64,000 nucleotides of DNA. Source: Lytechinus pictus (Eukaryota > Echinodermata > Echinoidea > Temnopleuroida > Toxopneustidae). A program made the translations under genes and the position numbers. Under the pieces are notes generated by a model. That model was not told the origin of the DNA. It worked only from the letters and a program-made list of their open reading frames with translations, and did no database searches. Below are positions 51,301 to 60,108 of this stretch, piece by piece (the stretch's first letter is position 1; every line of letters starts with the position of its first letter). Where the stretch lies: positions 10,959,103 to 11,023,102 of the forward strand of contig NC_087254.1 of assembly GCF_037042905.1 (NCBI RefSeq), read 5' to 3'.

Positions 51301-54300
51301 ACGAATAACACTATATTTAATACAAGTTGAATAGCGATCTATCTAATCAATCATACTACCTCTTCAAAATTCTAATAACTACTGATGCACTTATGTATCT
51401 GGTCTGTCGGCACAAGACTACATGGCTGTCAGACAGCATGGGTAGTCTTGCTTCAAGGACCGGATTAGTTTTACTCTCAGCCATTTGTTTGGACTCCAAG
51501 CAACCACTGAACAGGTCACATGATGTGGCAGAAACATGGCTGTATTTCGTTTATCTAAACTCAAATTAAATAGCAGTATTGCACAGGGATGAGAGAGCAT
51601 CAAATATCAATCCAACATTAAGACTGTCCCACTGTGGGGCCACTTTCACAAGACTTCCAATTATGGCAGCTTTGCCATTATGGTAACTACCATGGTAACA
51701 ATGCTCAACAGCAATTCACAACCAAAGTTTCCAGGGTGGTTACCATTAGGGCAAAGTTATCCTAATCACAACGAAAGGACAGACCAGGGCCTCTAAGTAT
51801 AAAAGTGTTTGACCCACTGACCCTGGTAAAATAAGACGTAATAAATAAAATAAATAAATAGACCAATGAGTAAAACAAAGTACAACCAATTACTCCCGCC
51901 CTATTACATACCTTTCGCATGGTGATACATCAATGAGCTGGACACCGGGATGGGCAAACCTTCTGATCTGCTGGAAGTTTTCCCCACCCCACAATGCAAT
52001 ACCTTTCTGATGGAAGGTCACGAGGTACGTCCCTAACGGAGACCAGCGAATGTACGTCTCCGTCCACCGCTGGAAAGAAATATTTCGCAATAGAGATGGT
52101 TTAAATTCACTTTATAGTCTACTTCAGTCTAATATCTCCACCTATTCGATATACAATCACTTTGGTCTACTTGACATTTGGTAGATTATTCTTGGTCAAA
52201 TATCTACTCATGTCTAATTCTCATTTATTCTAATGACATTCAAATGTTCAGATATTCAAATTTCCACTTCGTATACCAAATATTTTGCACTTTGACGAAT
52301 GACAATTTAATCAATTTACATCATTAACAGTTCATCTAACCATTAGTCTAATTGGTCTTAGACGAAGTGGACATTTGACAAATGGTGAAAGCCTAACAGG
52401 AAATAAGAAATTAATTTACAATTAGAGACAGAACTCAGGAAATGAAAATGTCACCCCCCAAAAAAAAAAAAATAATAATAATAATATGGAAATAAAAAAT
52501 AAAAATTAGTAATAAGTTCTCATTTAGAATCTACTTCTTTCCCCACTAGAAGTGATGGCAAATAGTCTATTATTTAAATTTTACAAAACAGAGAAATGCC
52601 TGAAAATGCATACAACTATTCTGTGAGGAAAATGTATCTGGTCTGTCGGCACAAGACTACATGGCTGTCAGACAGCTAGGGTAACCTTGCTTCAAGGACC
52701 GGATAGGATTTACTCTCAGCCATTGTTTGGACTCCAAGTGACCACTGAACAGGTCACATGATGTGGCAGAAACATGGCTATATGAAATGGCAAGTGTATT
52801 TGAATAAGTGGGCAGGTCATTCCATGAAATAAGTACATCAGAAAAGTTATGCGAAACCTTCCTGCAAATATCTGTCTATATGCTTTTTTTTTTTCAAATT
52901 TGGTTTGGTGAATCTTTTGAATCATAACTCAAGTGGCTCATCAATTGTAATAGTGTGTCGACAATGGGGCTTGGTATATAAAAAAAATGCTCATGTACAG
53001 AATAAACACAGTATTATGTAGACTTCAAATTAGTGAAGTTAGTCAATAACATGTTATGTTACAGTTGATCATTCATGATGCAACCTGAATAACATTTCAA
53101 ACTTCACAATGCATTAATTGACTTGTGATCAATTTCTGACCTTAATTTGATTTGCAACTGATTGCAATTTTCAGGAATGCCCTATAAGGTAAAACAAAAA
53201 TATTCAAACATTGTCTAACCTTCCTCTCTTCTACAACCGACGCCTCTGTCTTGCTGTTGAGCAGGATAGCAGTGGTCTCACCACCATCAGATATGACACT
53301 GTATTGATCGTTGCATTCCTTATCTAGCAACCAGCTCCTCATGTTACCCTGTCAATACAAACAATCAATGCATCTATATGAGGGTGTTTTTTCTTAAATG
53401 ACCAGTGGCATCCAAGAATGTGCATAAGACAAGAGCATCGTCAAATACTAAATTAAACTGCCAAGCAAAATGTAATGAGCGGTACAAGTTATACAGGGAT
53501 GCCAGTCACAGCATGTAGACATTGCAGCATCCCATGTGTTGTACAATACAAAGCCTGAAAATGGGAGGTTGCCAGTGCCTAAAATAAGAAAAAGCCTGCA
53601 CCAATGCTGGCCTGCAGACTGACATATTTCTTTCAGAATGAAATTCAAATTGTGATGAACAGATAAGCATTTCAGCATAATACTATAGTGCTCATTGAAA
53701 CATTTTTAGAACAAAAGTTGTTGTAAACGTACATTCAGTATACTAACCGCCCTTTCACACGGCACCAAAATCGTAATTTAAATGATGATTCCAGTGAAAA
53801 ATAATACTAATGACAAATTTTTAGCACTTGTGAAACTGAACTAGAACCATGAACGCTAATCACGATCACGAATTCAAATTCTACTCCGGAGGTGAATTCC
53901 ATTAAGTTTCACTCAAATTACGGTACAAATTTTTCGTCTGAAAGGGTTGACCTCCCGACGTCTTTTGAGGGGCCGAGCTTACGTGACCTTTCAAGCACTT
54001 CCGTAGATAATACAATTGTCATGCACTCATCGTTTCGTTTTTGCAATGCAGTGCTTTGATTGGGTTTGATTGACAAGTCACCAAGGACACAGTACCGCCT
54101 TCGCTCAGGAATTCGAATTCAGATCAGTTTTCAAGCAAACGTGTGAATGGTACAATGATTCTAAAGACAAATTGCAATCATCATTACAATGATTATTCAA
54201 GATTCTCGTGTGAAAAGGCCCTAAGACTGCAAGAAAATTATTGAACATACAGGGTGCTACATAAGCACTTGCCCGATTGCCCGGGGCAAGTAAAAGTTAA

Positions 54301-56842
54301 AGTCGGGCAAATGTTTTGAAGTAAAGACCAAAACTACTTGCCCGAATTGGGCAAGCAAAAATTCTCACAGTAGAATGACCAAAATTAGGGTCATGGTGGA
54401 AAAGATAAAATCACTTTGGAAAAAGAAATGTAAGAACAAGGTACATCAGTTCATGTCAAAAGAGAGAAAAAAGGGTCAATGGTTTAACCGCAATATTTTC
54501 TTTTGAAGAGGCAAACTTTTTTTCAAGGATTTTTTCGGGCAAGTGAAATAGATTTCGGGCAAGTATATTCCAACTATTCAAAAAGTTATGTAGCACCCCG
54601 ACATAGCTGTCAAAGACGGATAGCTGGACCAGGTGACGTGCACACATAATGGATAAGTTACCCACAAGGCACAAGGGTAAAGATGGGTCAGTACGTTTAT
54701 TGCTAAAAGCCTGAGCTAGACTTACATGATCTTTGTATGGCTGCTTCTCGGGTGAGGTCCATTCATCCGGTAGATTCATAAACCTATCAATAGAAGGAAC
54801 AATCAAATCAAATCATTAATCAAGCCTTTCTTAAATATGAACATGTATTTACAACAATTATGTACGAGGCAATTTTTCATGACATAATTCTTCACATTAA
54901 TTTAAATCCGGGTTCCACACATCACAGCTGCCGCCGCCAAACTGAGCAAATTTCTGTGATCTGTGTGTCCAACGTTCTCATGGTCACATCTAGCAGTGCA
55001 CCCTCCCTACATCTTATCTTAGTCTCTAGAACCTTGCCCCTAAAAAGCATGAACCACTTTTCCTTACACAAATAGCTAGAGCAAACATAGAAATCCCCCC
55101 CCCCCCCCAAAAGAAAAAAAAAAAACTTTCAAAGCTGCTCATCAATAACAAGTTGAAAACTACTATAATAAACTACTAAAATTGTGTCATCTAATAAATG
55201 AAAGCATGAAACAACACCCTTGTCCTTATCAAAATCAGGATTATGGCACAAGAAGATGACCCTATCAAATCACAATATAAAATGGCTACAAGAAGAGCAA
55301 CTTACTTGTCAAAATCTGTGATCAAGTTAACAGCAAACGTATGCTGTTTATCAAGCTTGTACCCACTCAATTGCTTGGCAGCTTCGATGGCGTTTTCAGG
55401 TGATTTGTATTCGACGAAAACATACCTGTGGTGCAAAAATTAAAAAGGAATAAGAATTCTTAATTACGTAAAAAGGATCTCCGTTGATGCTTTGCAAAAG
55501 AACAGTAAAAACAAATCTTGGTAATAAACTTCGGGATTCTTGATCTCTCAAGATTCCTTGTACCAATACTAGAATATTTCAATTCTACAGAATTAGAAAG
55601 AAACCTAGAAAGAACTAGAAAGAAAAGGAGGAAGAACTCTCTCCTATCCTCCAACATCAGACTATTCTAGGAGCTGTATTTATCTCCATTCTTCTTTTTG
55701 TCAAAATATCAGCAAAAATTGAAATATTATTCATGTAACAGAAGGCAAAAGAATCAGTGGCGCTGCTTCTCTCATGAGCACATCACTGTGCTGTACATGT
55801 GTACATGTTTTGTGAAATCTTTCAAGATCCGATTTTTGATTAAATTAGTTTGATTCTTCTCTAACTATTCAAAATCAAGTTTTTTGTTGGGGGGGGGGGG
55901 GGGGAATGCCCTTTACAGTGAATGGGTGTCAGCTCTCATGGGGAATAGATTATTTGTTGATCCCAGATTATGTAAAAAGCAGTGGAAATACCTGTAATAG
56001 AGGGTAAGCTGTCGATTCGTCTATTGCCAATTCATCCACTCATCACATGGTCTACCTTTATTTAGTCTCATGCCATTCCATCCATCAACATTTCGTCTAA
56101 CAACCATTTGGTCCATTAACCATTTGGTCCAATAATTACTTCGTCTAATCACCAGTTCGTCTATGACCATTACGTCTAATAACCAGTTACATGTAGTCTT
56201 ATACCCATTTTCTTTTCATTCATTTCGCCCATTCAACACTTATCCAATTAGACCAAATGGTTTATGGACTAAATGGCTATTGGACCAACTGGTTATTTAC
56301 CAAAAAGGTGAGTGGACGAAATGGCAATTGGACCATGTACTATAGTGGACGAATTGATGATAGATCAAATGATAGTAGATGAGTTGGTAATTAGAGGAAT
56401 TGGCATTAGACCAATTGGAAATAAACATAACAGAGACATCTTTTGGGGAAAGCAAACTCTGTATACCAGCAAGAAGCCTCGGGCAACAGTGTCAGGCCAG
56501 GAAATCTGAGAAAATGACTACCATATAAGGCATTTTCCAGTGGCATTACATAACAAGTCATAAATCTCAATCTTCCATGGTTAACCAAGAGTGGTGTCAA
56601 ATCCCCCTTGAAAGCCGACACCCCCACTAACTTCAAAGATTATTACCCTTTTGTCTTGCCATCCTCAGCATCAGGATAGTGCTCTGTGCTGATCTCTCCA
56701 TACTTGCTACAAACTTTCCTGATGACGTTCTTCAGCTTTGGTAACCGATCTGCTCCAACCTGTGGTACATTGTCGATGACAATTACAGAATCGATGCCAA
56801 GAGCTTCCTTTGGTTTGGTTCGAAGTATATCACCGAGAAGTT
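39366..56842 (-). CDS. EIF3B: Eukaryotic translation initiation factor 3 subunit B, 15 exons, 5' exon missing
   Basis: eIF3b is the scaffold of the eIF3 i-g-b module on the 40S subunit. Exons (minus strand): 56647-56842, 55306-55425, 54726-54783, 53220-53348, 51912-52069, 50850-50981, 48809-48922, 47171-47381, 45079-45274, 44196-44274, 43239-43383, 42670-42795, 41053-41130, 40246-40354, 39366-39475. They join in frame to 652 aa plus TAG. Domains: RRM over the first ~100 residues ([31 protein letters not shown]), then the WD-type propeller ([98 protein letters not shown]) and the C-terminal helix with an acidic tail that in other species binds eIF3i and eIF3g. Human eIF3b is about 814 aa; the shortfall is the acidic disordered N-terminus. 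The first exon here starts inside a Glu codon, so the start codon lies upstream and was not found. Confidence 0.96.
40400..40745. mobile_element. MITE-B second copy
   Basis: Matches 1282-1684, including TGCACTCTGACGTCA followed by AGAGTGCA (one extra A breaks the perfect palindrome). In an EIF3B intron next to exon 40246-40354. Confidence 0.75.
41337..41487 (-). ncRNA. Box H/ACA snoRNA-like copy 1 (EIF3B intron)
   Basis: In host sense: lower stem CAGCCAT/ATGGCTG, 5' hairpin with GCAACC/GGTTGC, H box AGAGTA, 3' hairpin with CAAGACTAC/GTAGTCTTG, then ACA at 41342-41340, three nt from the proposed 3' end. About 206 nt from the host acceptor. About 151 nt long, normal for a metazoan H/ACA RNA. 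Confidence 0.82.
41827..42584. mobile_element. piggyBac-type MITE, copy 2
   Basis: Highly similar to 36886-37646 over its whole length, again bounded by TTAA. In an EIF3B intron. Internal sequence GGTCGACATGCACTTACAAA and the pattern CGTACCCGGGCGTCGCAAAT are shared by both copies. Confidence 0.82.
43989..44142 (-). ncRNA. Box H/ACA snoRNA-like copy 2 (EIF3B intron)
   Basis: Same order of elements. 5' upper stem GTGACC/GGTTGC held by two wobble pairs. H box AGAGTA, ACA at 43994-43992. The 5' part has the CACACTCTATG variant (class A). Confidence 0.82.
44636..44789 (-). ncRNA. Box H/ACA snoRNA-like copy 3 (EIF3B intron)
   Basis: 5' upper stem GCGACC/GGTTGC (one wobble), lower stem TAGCCAT/ATGGCTG (one wobble), H box AGAGTA, 3' hairpin intact, ACA at 44641-44639. 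Class A. Confidence 0.82.
45955..46105 (-). ncRNA. Box H/ACA snoRNA-like copy 4 (EIF3B intron)
   Basis: 5' upper stem GTGACC/GGTCAC, fully paired. H box AGAGTA followed by AGACCAATCC, 3' hairpin intact; box reads ACAGAC in context CCAGATACAG with ACA at 45960-45958. Class B (CCACATCATG). Confidence 0.82.
46460..47165 (-). repeat. Tandem array of an EIF3B exon-end/intron-start unit
   Basis: Six imperfect copies (unit ~98-135 bp) follow the exon 47171-47381 in its own intron. Each contains about 45 nt of the exon's 3' end (coding [15 protein letters not shown]) joined to a preserved AAG|GTGAGT donor, plus an intron part with TGACCTTGTTTGTTAGGTC sub-repeats. Exon-matching starts lie near 46467, 46592, 46729, 46828, 46925 and 47025. 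The true donor is at 47170-47169. None has a convincing acceptor. Confidence 0.88.
47621..47772 (-). ncRNA. Box H/ACA snoRNA-like copy 5 (EIF3B intron)
   Basis: 5' upper stem GTGACC/GGTCAC, although the loop is changed (TGTATAGT). H box AGAGTA. The 3' end reads CCAGAAACATTT, so ACA is kept (47626-47624) while the neighbouring T became A. Class B. Confidence 0.82.
47826..48284. mobile_element. TIR element with CCCTGATTTTTCCC motifs
   Basis: Ends GGTATATCAGGGTTCCCAGC and GCTGGGAGCCCTGGTATAT are inverted repeats. The interior repeats TTCCCTGA / TTTTCCCTG-type words. Confidence 0.8.
48287..48726. repeat. ~220 bp direct tandem duplication
   Basis: Two near-identical units starting at about 48288 and 48507, each with GCAAGAACTCATTTTTCTCT and ending ACCC(G/A)AAATGCAATATC. 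Intron sequence, not coding. Confidence 0.82.
49041..49199. mobile_element. MITE-G copy
   Basis: Ends GGGGAGCATTTCATCAAC and CCTTTCATGAAACGGTCCCC, interior as in 23228-23386. Confidence 0.8.
49212..49626. mobile_element. Long palindrome element, copy 1
   Basis: Arms GGCCTGAATTCACAAAGGTG and CACCTTTGTGAATTTGGGCC pair over about 200 bp each, with GAGTCCACTGTTTTGAATCA at the centre. Confidence 0.82.
49816..49969 (-). ncRNA. Box H/ACA snoRNA-like copy 6 (EIF3B intron)
   Basis: 5' upper stem GCAACC/GGTTGC, fully paired. H box AGAGTA, ACA at 49821-49819. One change in the 3' terminal loop (CCCGTGC). Class A. Confidence 0.82.
50150..50472. mobile_element. Long palindrome element, copy 2
   Basis: Arms GGCCCAAATTCACAAAGGTG and CTCCTTTGTAAATTTGGGCC. 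Same family as 49212-49626 with a shorter centre. Confidence 0.8.
51391..51542 (-). ncRNA. Box H/ACA snoRNA-like copy 7 (EIF3B intron)
   Basis: 5' upper stem GTGACC/GGTTGC with wobble pairs. H box AGAGTA, 3' hairpin intact, ACA at 51396-51394. Class B. Confidence 0.82.
52110..52400. repeat. Degenerate GTCTAAT repeat, foldback
   Basis: The left half repeats TTTGGTCTACTTG / GTCTAAT words, the right half ends with GGTCTTAGACGAAGTGGACA. Same family as 27490-27790 and 55990-56430. Confidence 0.65.
52630..52780 (-). ncRNA. Box H/ACA snoRNA-like copy 8 (EIF3B intron)
   Basis: 5' upper stem GTGACC/GGTCAC. The 3' upper stem reads CAAGGTTAC against GTAGTCTTG: two substitutions relative to the other copies, both turned into G-U wobbles. 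H box AGAGTA, ACA at 52635-52633. Class B. Confidence 0.82.
53743..54223. mobile_element. TIR element in an EIF3B intron
   Basis: Ends CCGCCCTTTCACACGGCACC and TCTCGTGTGAAAAGGCCCTA, with subterminal AATGATGATTCC / GATTGCAATCATCATT-type complementarity. Confidence 0.7.
54250..54600. mobile_element. MITE-F second copy
   Basis: Ends AGGGTGCTACATAAGCACTT and AAAAGTTATGTAGCACCCC, with an internal CTTGCCCGAATTGGGCAAG palindrome. In an EIF3B intron. Confidence 0.8.
55990..56430. repeat. Degenerate repeat, strongest foldback copy
   Basis: The left half repeats ATTTGGTCCAATAATTAC and TTCGTCTAATCACCAG. The right half reads the complement (GGACCAACTGGTTATT, GTGGACGAAATGGC), so the locus folds on itself. 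No coding sequence. Confidence 0.7.
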
Positions 56843-57418
56843 CTGCAATGAGAGGTTTATACAAGGTTTATAATATTAAGAATGATCTGCAAGTTCGATT
56901 AAAAATAAGTTTATATAACTTACATTGAATGCACCATTTATTCTTCAGTAACTCAAATAGCTCTGCTATTTGAGCGTAACTAAGATCTTAGACCCAGCGA
57001 GTGTACAAGGTCATAAATGTGAAGACTCACAGGAAGATCAAACTTTTTGACAGCATTCCGTGAAGAAAGTCATATACATTACTGATTCATTTTGTCAAAA
57101 AAAATGTGGAACAACTTTTTTTATGTTACAACTCAACTTTATCATCTGCCGTGCCAGCCACATCCTCTGTGAGAAATGTTTTTCCTGATCTTGTTAAGGC
57201 TTTTTTTAGTGCTCAGTTAATATTGTTACATCATCAGTTATTTGCAATGTGCGATCTAGTCTTTTGCTGAGATTAAGAGGGTGAATTTCTAGAAGACTAG
57301 ATTAGGTTTTGTACTGTTGTACCAAATATTTAACATACAAAAATAAAAGGTCATCAATAAAAAAAAAATGAAGGGCATTTGGTCACCACAGTCAGGGTCA
57401 GAGACATAGTCCAGACAC

Positions 57419-58852
57419 CTGGGGCAGTTTTCTGAAAACCGTGTTAGCACAAAAACGGTGTCAGCTAACACGATTGGTATTCTAAAAATAGTGTTAGTAT
57501 GAAAAACATGTGGCCCAAGTGGTAACACCGAGTAGGTCATGAAATACGCAGTGCGCAACGTGCAACCCCCATACGCGGTGTTAGGGAGGAACATAACATG
57601 AAATTTGGTATTCTGAAAATGGTGTTAGCTAAAATTTTGTTCAAAGATAAGTAGATAACACAAAAATTCAACACTGCGATAAGGAGGTTAAGTTAGGGAA
57701 CACGATGGCTGCACTTTTCTAGCAGACGCAAACGTCAAAAAGAACATATCCGGGCATAAAGCTATCATCTGGCAGAATTTACTGTAATTTTCTTTCATTT
57801 AGGGATGCCAGTTGGAATTGATCAGAGGGCCTGAAAATCACCTAGAATACAATAATTTGTACACAAAAATGCTATAACTACGGCCTGAAAATAAATTGCC
57901 AGAGCCTGAATTTCAGGCTTTTGCCTGAAGACTGGCATCCCTGTTTCATTATTCCAGCTTTATTTTCCATCTCCCTTTTCTCTACTAACAATGATTAAAG
58001 TTTAACAAAAATTTCTTTGGAATTTCCTGTGAAAATACACTTCAAATGCATCTTTAATTTGGATTAATTCAAATCATTATCATATATGCTCATGAGTTAT
58101 TTATTTGGTTACTTTTTGCCATAATATAAAAAAGACAAAAGGAGAGAAAGAAAATTAAAAACATCTAAAAAGGAGAGAAAGAAAATTAAAAACATCTTTA
58201 AAAAAGCATGAACGGAAATTAAAAAGAATGGAATTAGCGATTAGGGAACTCTTCTATAATATTCACAATTTTTTAAAACCCTTTTTCAATGGTTACATGT
58301 ATATATAGTTCCATTGATACAATTTTTTAAACTCTCAATGCTTCTAGGTAATCCTTAATTCATCTATCCCGCCAGTCAATCTATATGCTTCGGATGTGGG
58401 AGGATGGGGAGGGGGGGGGGAAGGGGCTGATCGCTACACGCATCAAATTTTAATTCTGTCTCCTGTTATAATTTCGTACCCATGCTGTCTGAAATAATCC
58501 ATTCTTAATTGTCACAATCACCCCTCCCCATGTCTCTTTCTCGCTCTAACTTTTTATTTAGCTGTAGATCTAGGCTCTATGCGTTTCCAAAATGATGTAA
58601 CAATGCAGGCTTCATGTCATCGTGCGCACACTCCCCTTTTCCCTGAAAAGATTTTTTCTTTAACAGCGCATTTGATTGGCTTAAAAAGATGCAGATTGGG
58701 AGGAGCTGAAGCTAGATTAACACGAAATGAGATAACACGGTTTTCAGAATCCGGATTTGGGGGGTATTAGGGGCGTGTTAAATCAGAGATAACACGGTCA
58801 ATATTTATACCAAAGTTAACACGTTAACACAGTTTTCAGAATACCGCCCCAG
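57419..58852. mobile_element. TIR element upstream of EIF3B
   Basis: Ends CTGGGGCAGTTTTCTGAAAA and AGTTTTCAGAATACCGCCCC. GTGTTAGCTAACACG / TAACACGTTAACAC words reiterate near both ends. No transposase frame. Confidence 0.75.
57801..57943. mobile_element. MITE-C short copy inside another element
   Basis: AGGGATGCCAGTTGG to AGACTGGCATCCCTG, 143 bp, apparently the uninterrupted form of the element at 12813-14488. Confidence 0.78.
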
Positions 58853-59317
58853 CAGTAACACAACTCCACCAGCGCATCCAGAAACTGAACTTGACGTCTT
58901 GACTCGAGACGAAAATAAATGGATGAACACAAAAATGAAGCCAGGCTTTTTTCATGTTTTTTTTTGGGGGGGTTCTTCTTATCTTATCAAAATATCAGCA
59001 ACGTACTAGTACAGGTTAACACATGAACTGTAACATTAAAGCTTTCAACCGCTATTCCATACTAGTAGGGTGTCTGGACGTTTTTCAGAAATCACCTATT
59101 TTGTGAATTAAATCACTGTCACGTAGCAGAAAGTGAAGAGAATATCTGAAATAACATGTAAATCAAGTTTCATAACTCACAAGCATTTAAATCCAGAGAT
59201 ATTTGCTTCTAAAGTTTGGCACATTTTCAGATTAAAACGTAAGCGATATCACACCGATAGTGGCACATTTTGCTTGACCTAAAACACACACAGAGCTGCT
59301 GTACGCCGCATCGCATT

Positions 59318-59758
59318 GAAGGGGCCGGGGCGGAGTTGGAAGGGCGCGCAATACATTCATTACCGCTTTCGTTGTCAAGTTTGCCTTTCAAATACGCAAC
59401 TTATCAACTGCTCATGAATAATGCGTTCGTAGACGGACACGTCTGGGTCACTGCTCTAGTTGAAAGGTCACATATACGTCACAATAGAGATTACGAGTAC
59501 TTCGCCAAGCACAAGGTTGCATCTTATTTAGAGTGGAGATCAGTGGTTGCATCACAATGCATAAATCATCGGACTTGCATTCAAGTACATGTCGTATGTG
59601 CACACAATAATGGTGTGTGGATGTACCATGTGATTTACGTGCACCGTGCCGTACCGCGATATGCCATTGCTTTTGTGTACTACCAAGGAGCTTCTTGGTA
59701 CTACCAGTACCAGGGATTCCCCGATGTGCGACGGCAACCCACGTGCAGCATGGAGTGA
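59318..59758 (+). CDS. Doubtful open frame, uncharacterised
   Basis: An open frame runs from a TTG at 59270 to 59758, and its first ATG is at codon 49. It is long for this base composition and encodes an aromatic-rich C-terminal stretch (ASWYYQYQGFPDV). No family is recognised and no splice signals support it. Probably chance. Confidence 0.12.
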   Translation, partial: EGAGAELEGRAIHSLPLSLSSLPFKYATYQLLMNNAFVDGHVWVTALVERSHIRHNRDYEYFAKHKVASYLEWRSVVASQCINHRTCIQVHVVCAHNNGVWMYHVIYVHRAVPRYAIAFVYYQGASWYYQYQGFPDVRRQPTCSME

Positions 59759-59824
59759 TGAGTCATTAGTATGACGTACCAGAATGACATTGCAATACGT
59801 CATAATAATGTTCTTACCACCATA

Positions 59825-60108
59825 GGCGGCGGCGGGACAGGTTCCCCCCTAAATTTGAGGTGGGGGGGGGGGTGGTCCCCCTAAATTTTAGTTGATAATC
59901 TGTTTTATTTTATTTTTTTCTGCTTGTCAATTTTATTTCCTGCGTCCCCCCCCTAAAGTCAGCGTGGACCCCCCTAAAATGTTTCTGCCCCCCCCTAAAA
60001 TTTTAGTTGATTGCCTTTTTTTTTTTGCTTGTCAATTTTGTTTAACCTGTTATCATCACAAAATTTCGGGTGGAACCCCCTAAATTTTTTGACTTCGCCG
60101 CCAATGCT
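59825..60108. mobile_element. CCCCCTAAATTT-rich element
   Basis: Begins TAGGCGGCGGCGGGACAGG and ends GACTTCGCCGCC. The interior repeats CCCCCCTAAAATTTTAGTTG three times. Confidence 0.6.

Noticed and set aside
41337..52780. The eight EIF3B intron repeats as a plain SINE or MITE
   Set aside because: No tRNA boxes, no tail and no terminal inverted repeats. Uniform orientation, one copy per intron and compensatory stem changes fit snoRNA better. Retroposition of a snoRNA may still be how they spread.
56880..56960. EIF3B upstream exon ending at the donor near 56920
   Set aside because: GTAAGT is strong, but joining to 56842 would create a stop (T|AA), so it cannot be the preceding coding exon.
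57419..58852. Protein-coding autonomous transposon
   Set aside because: Inverted ends are present, but no frame of useful length and no transposase motif.
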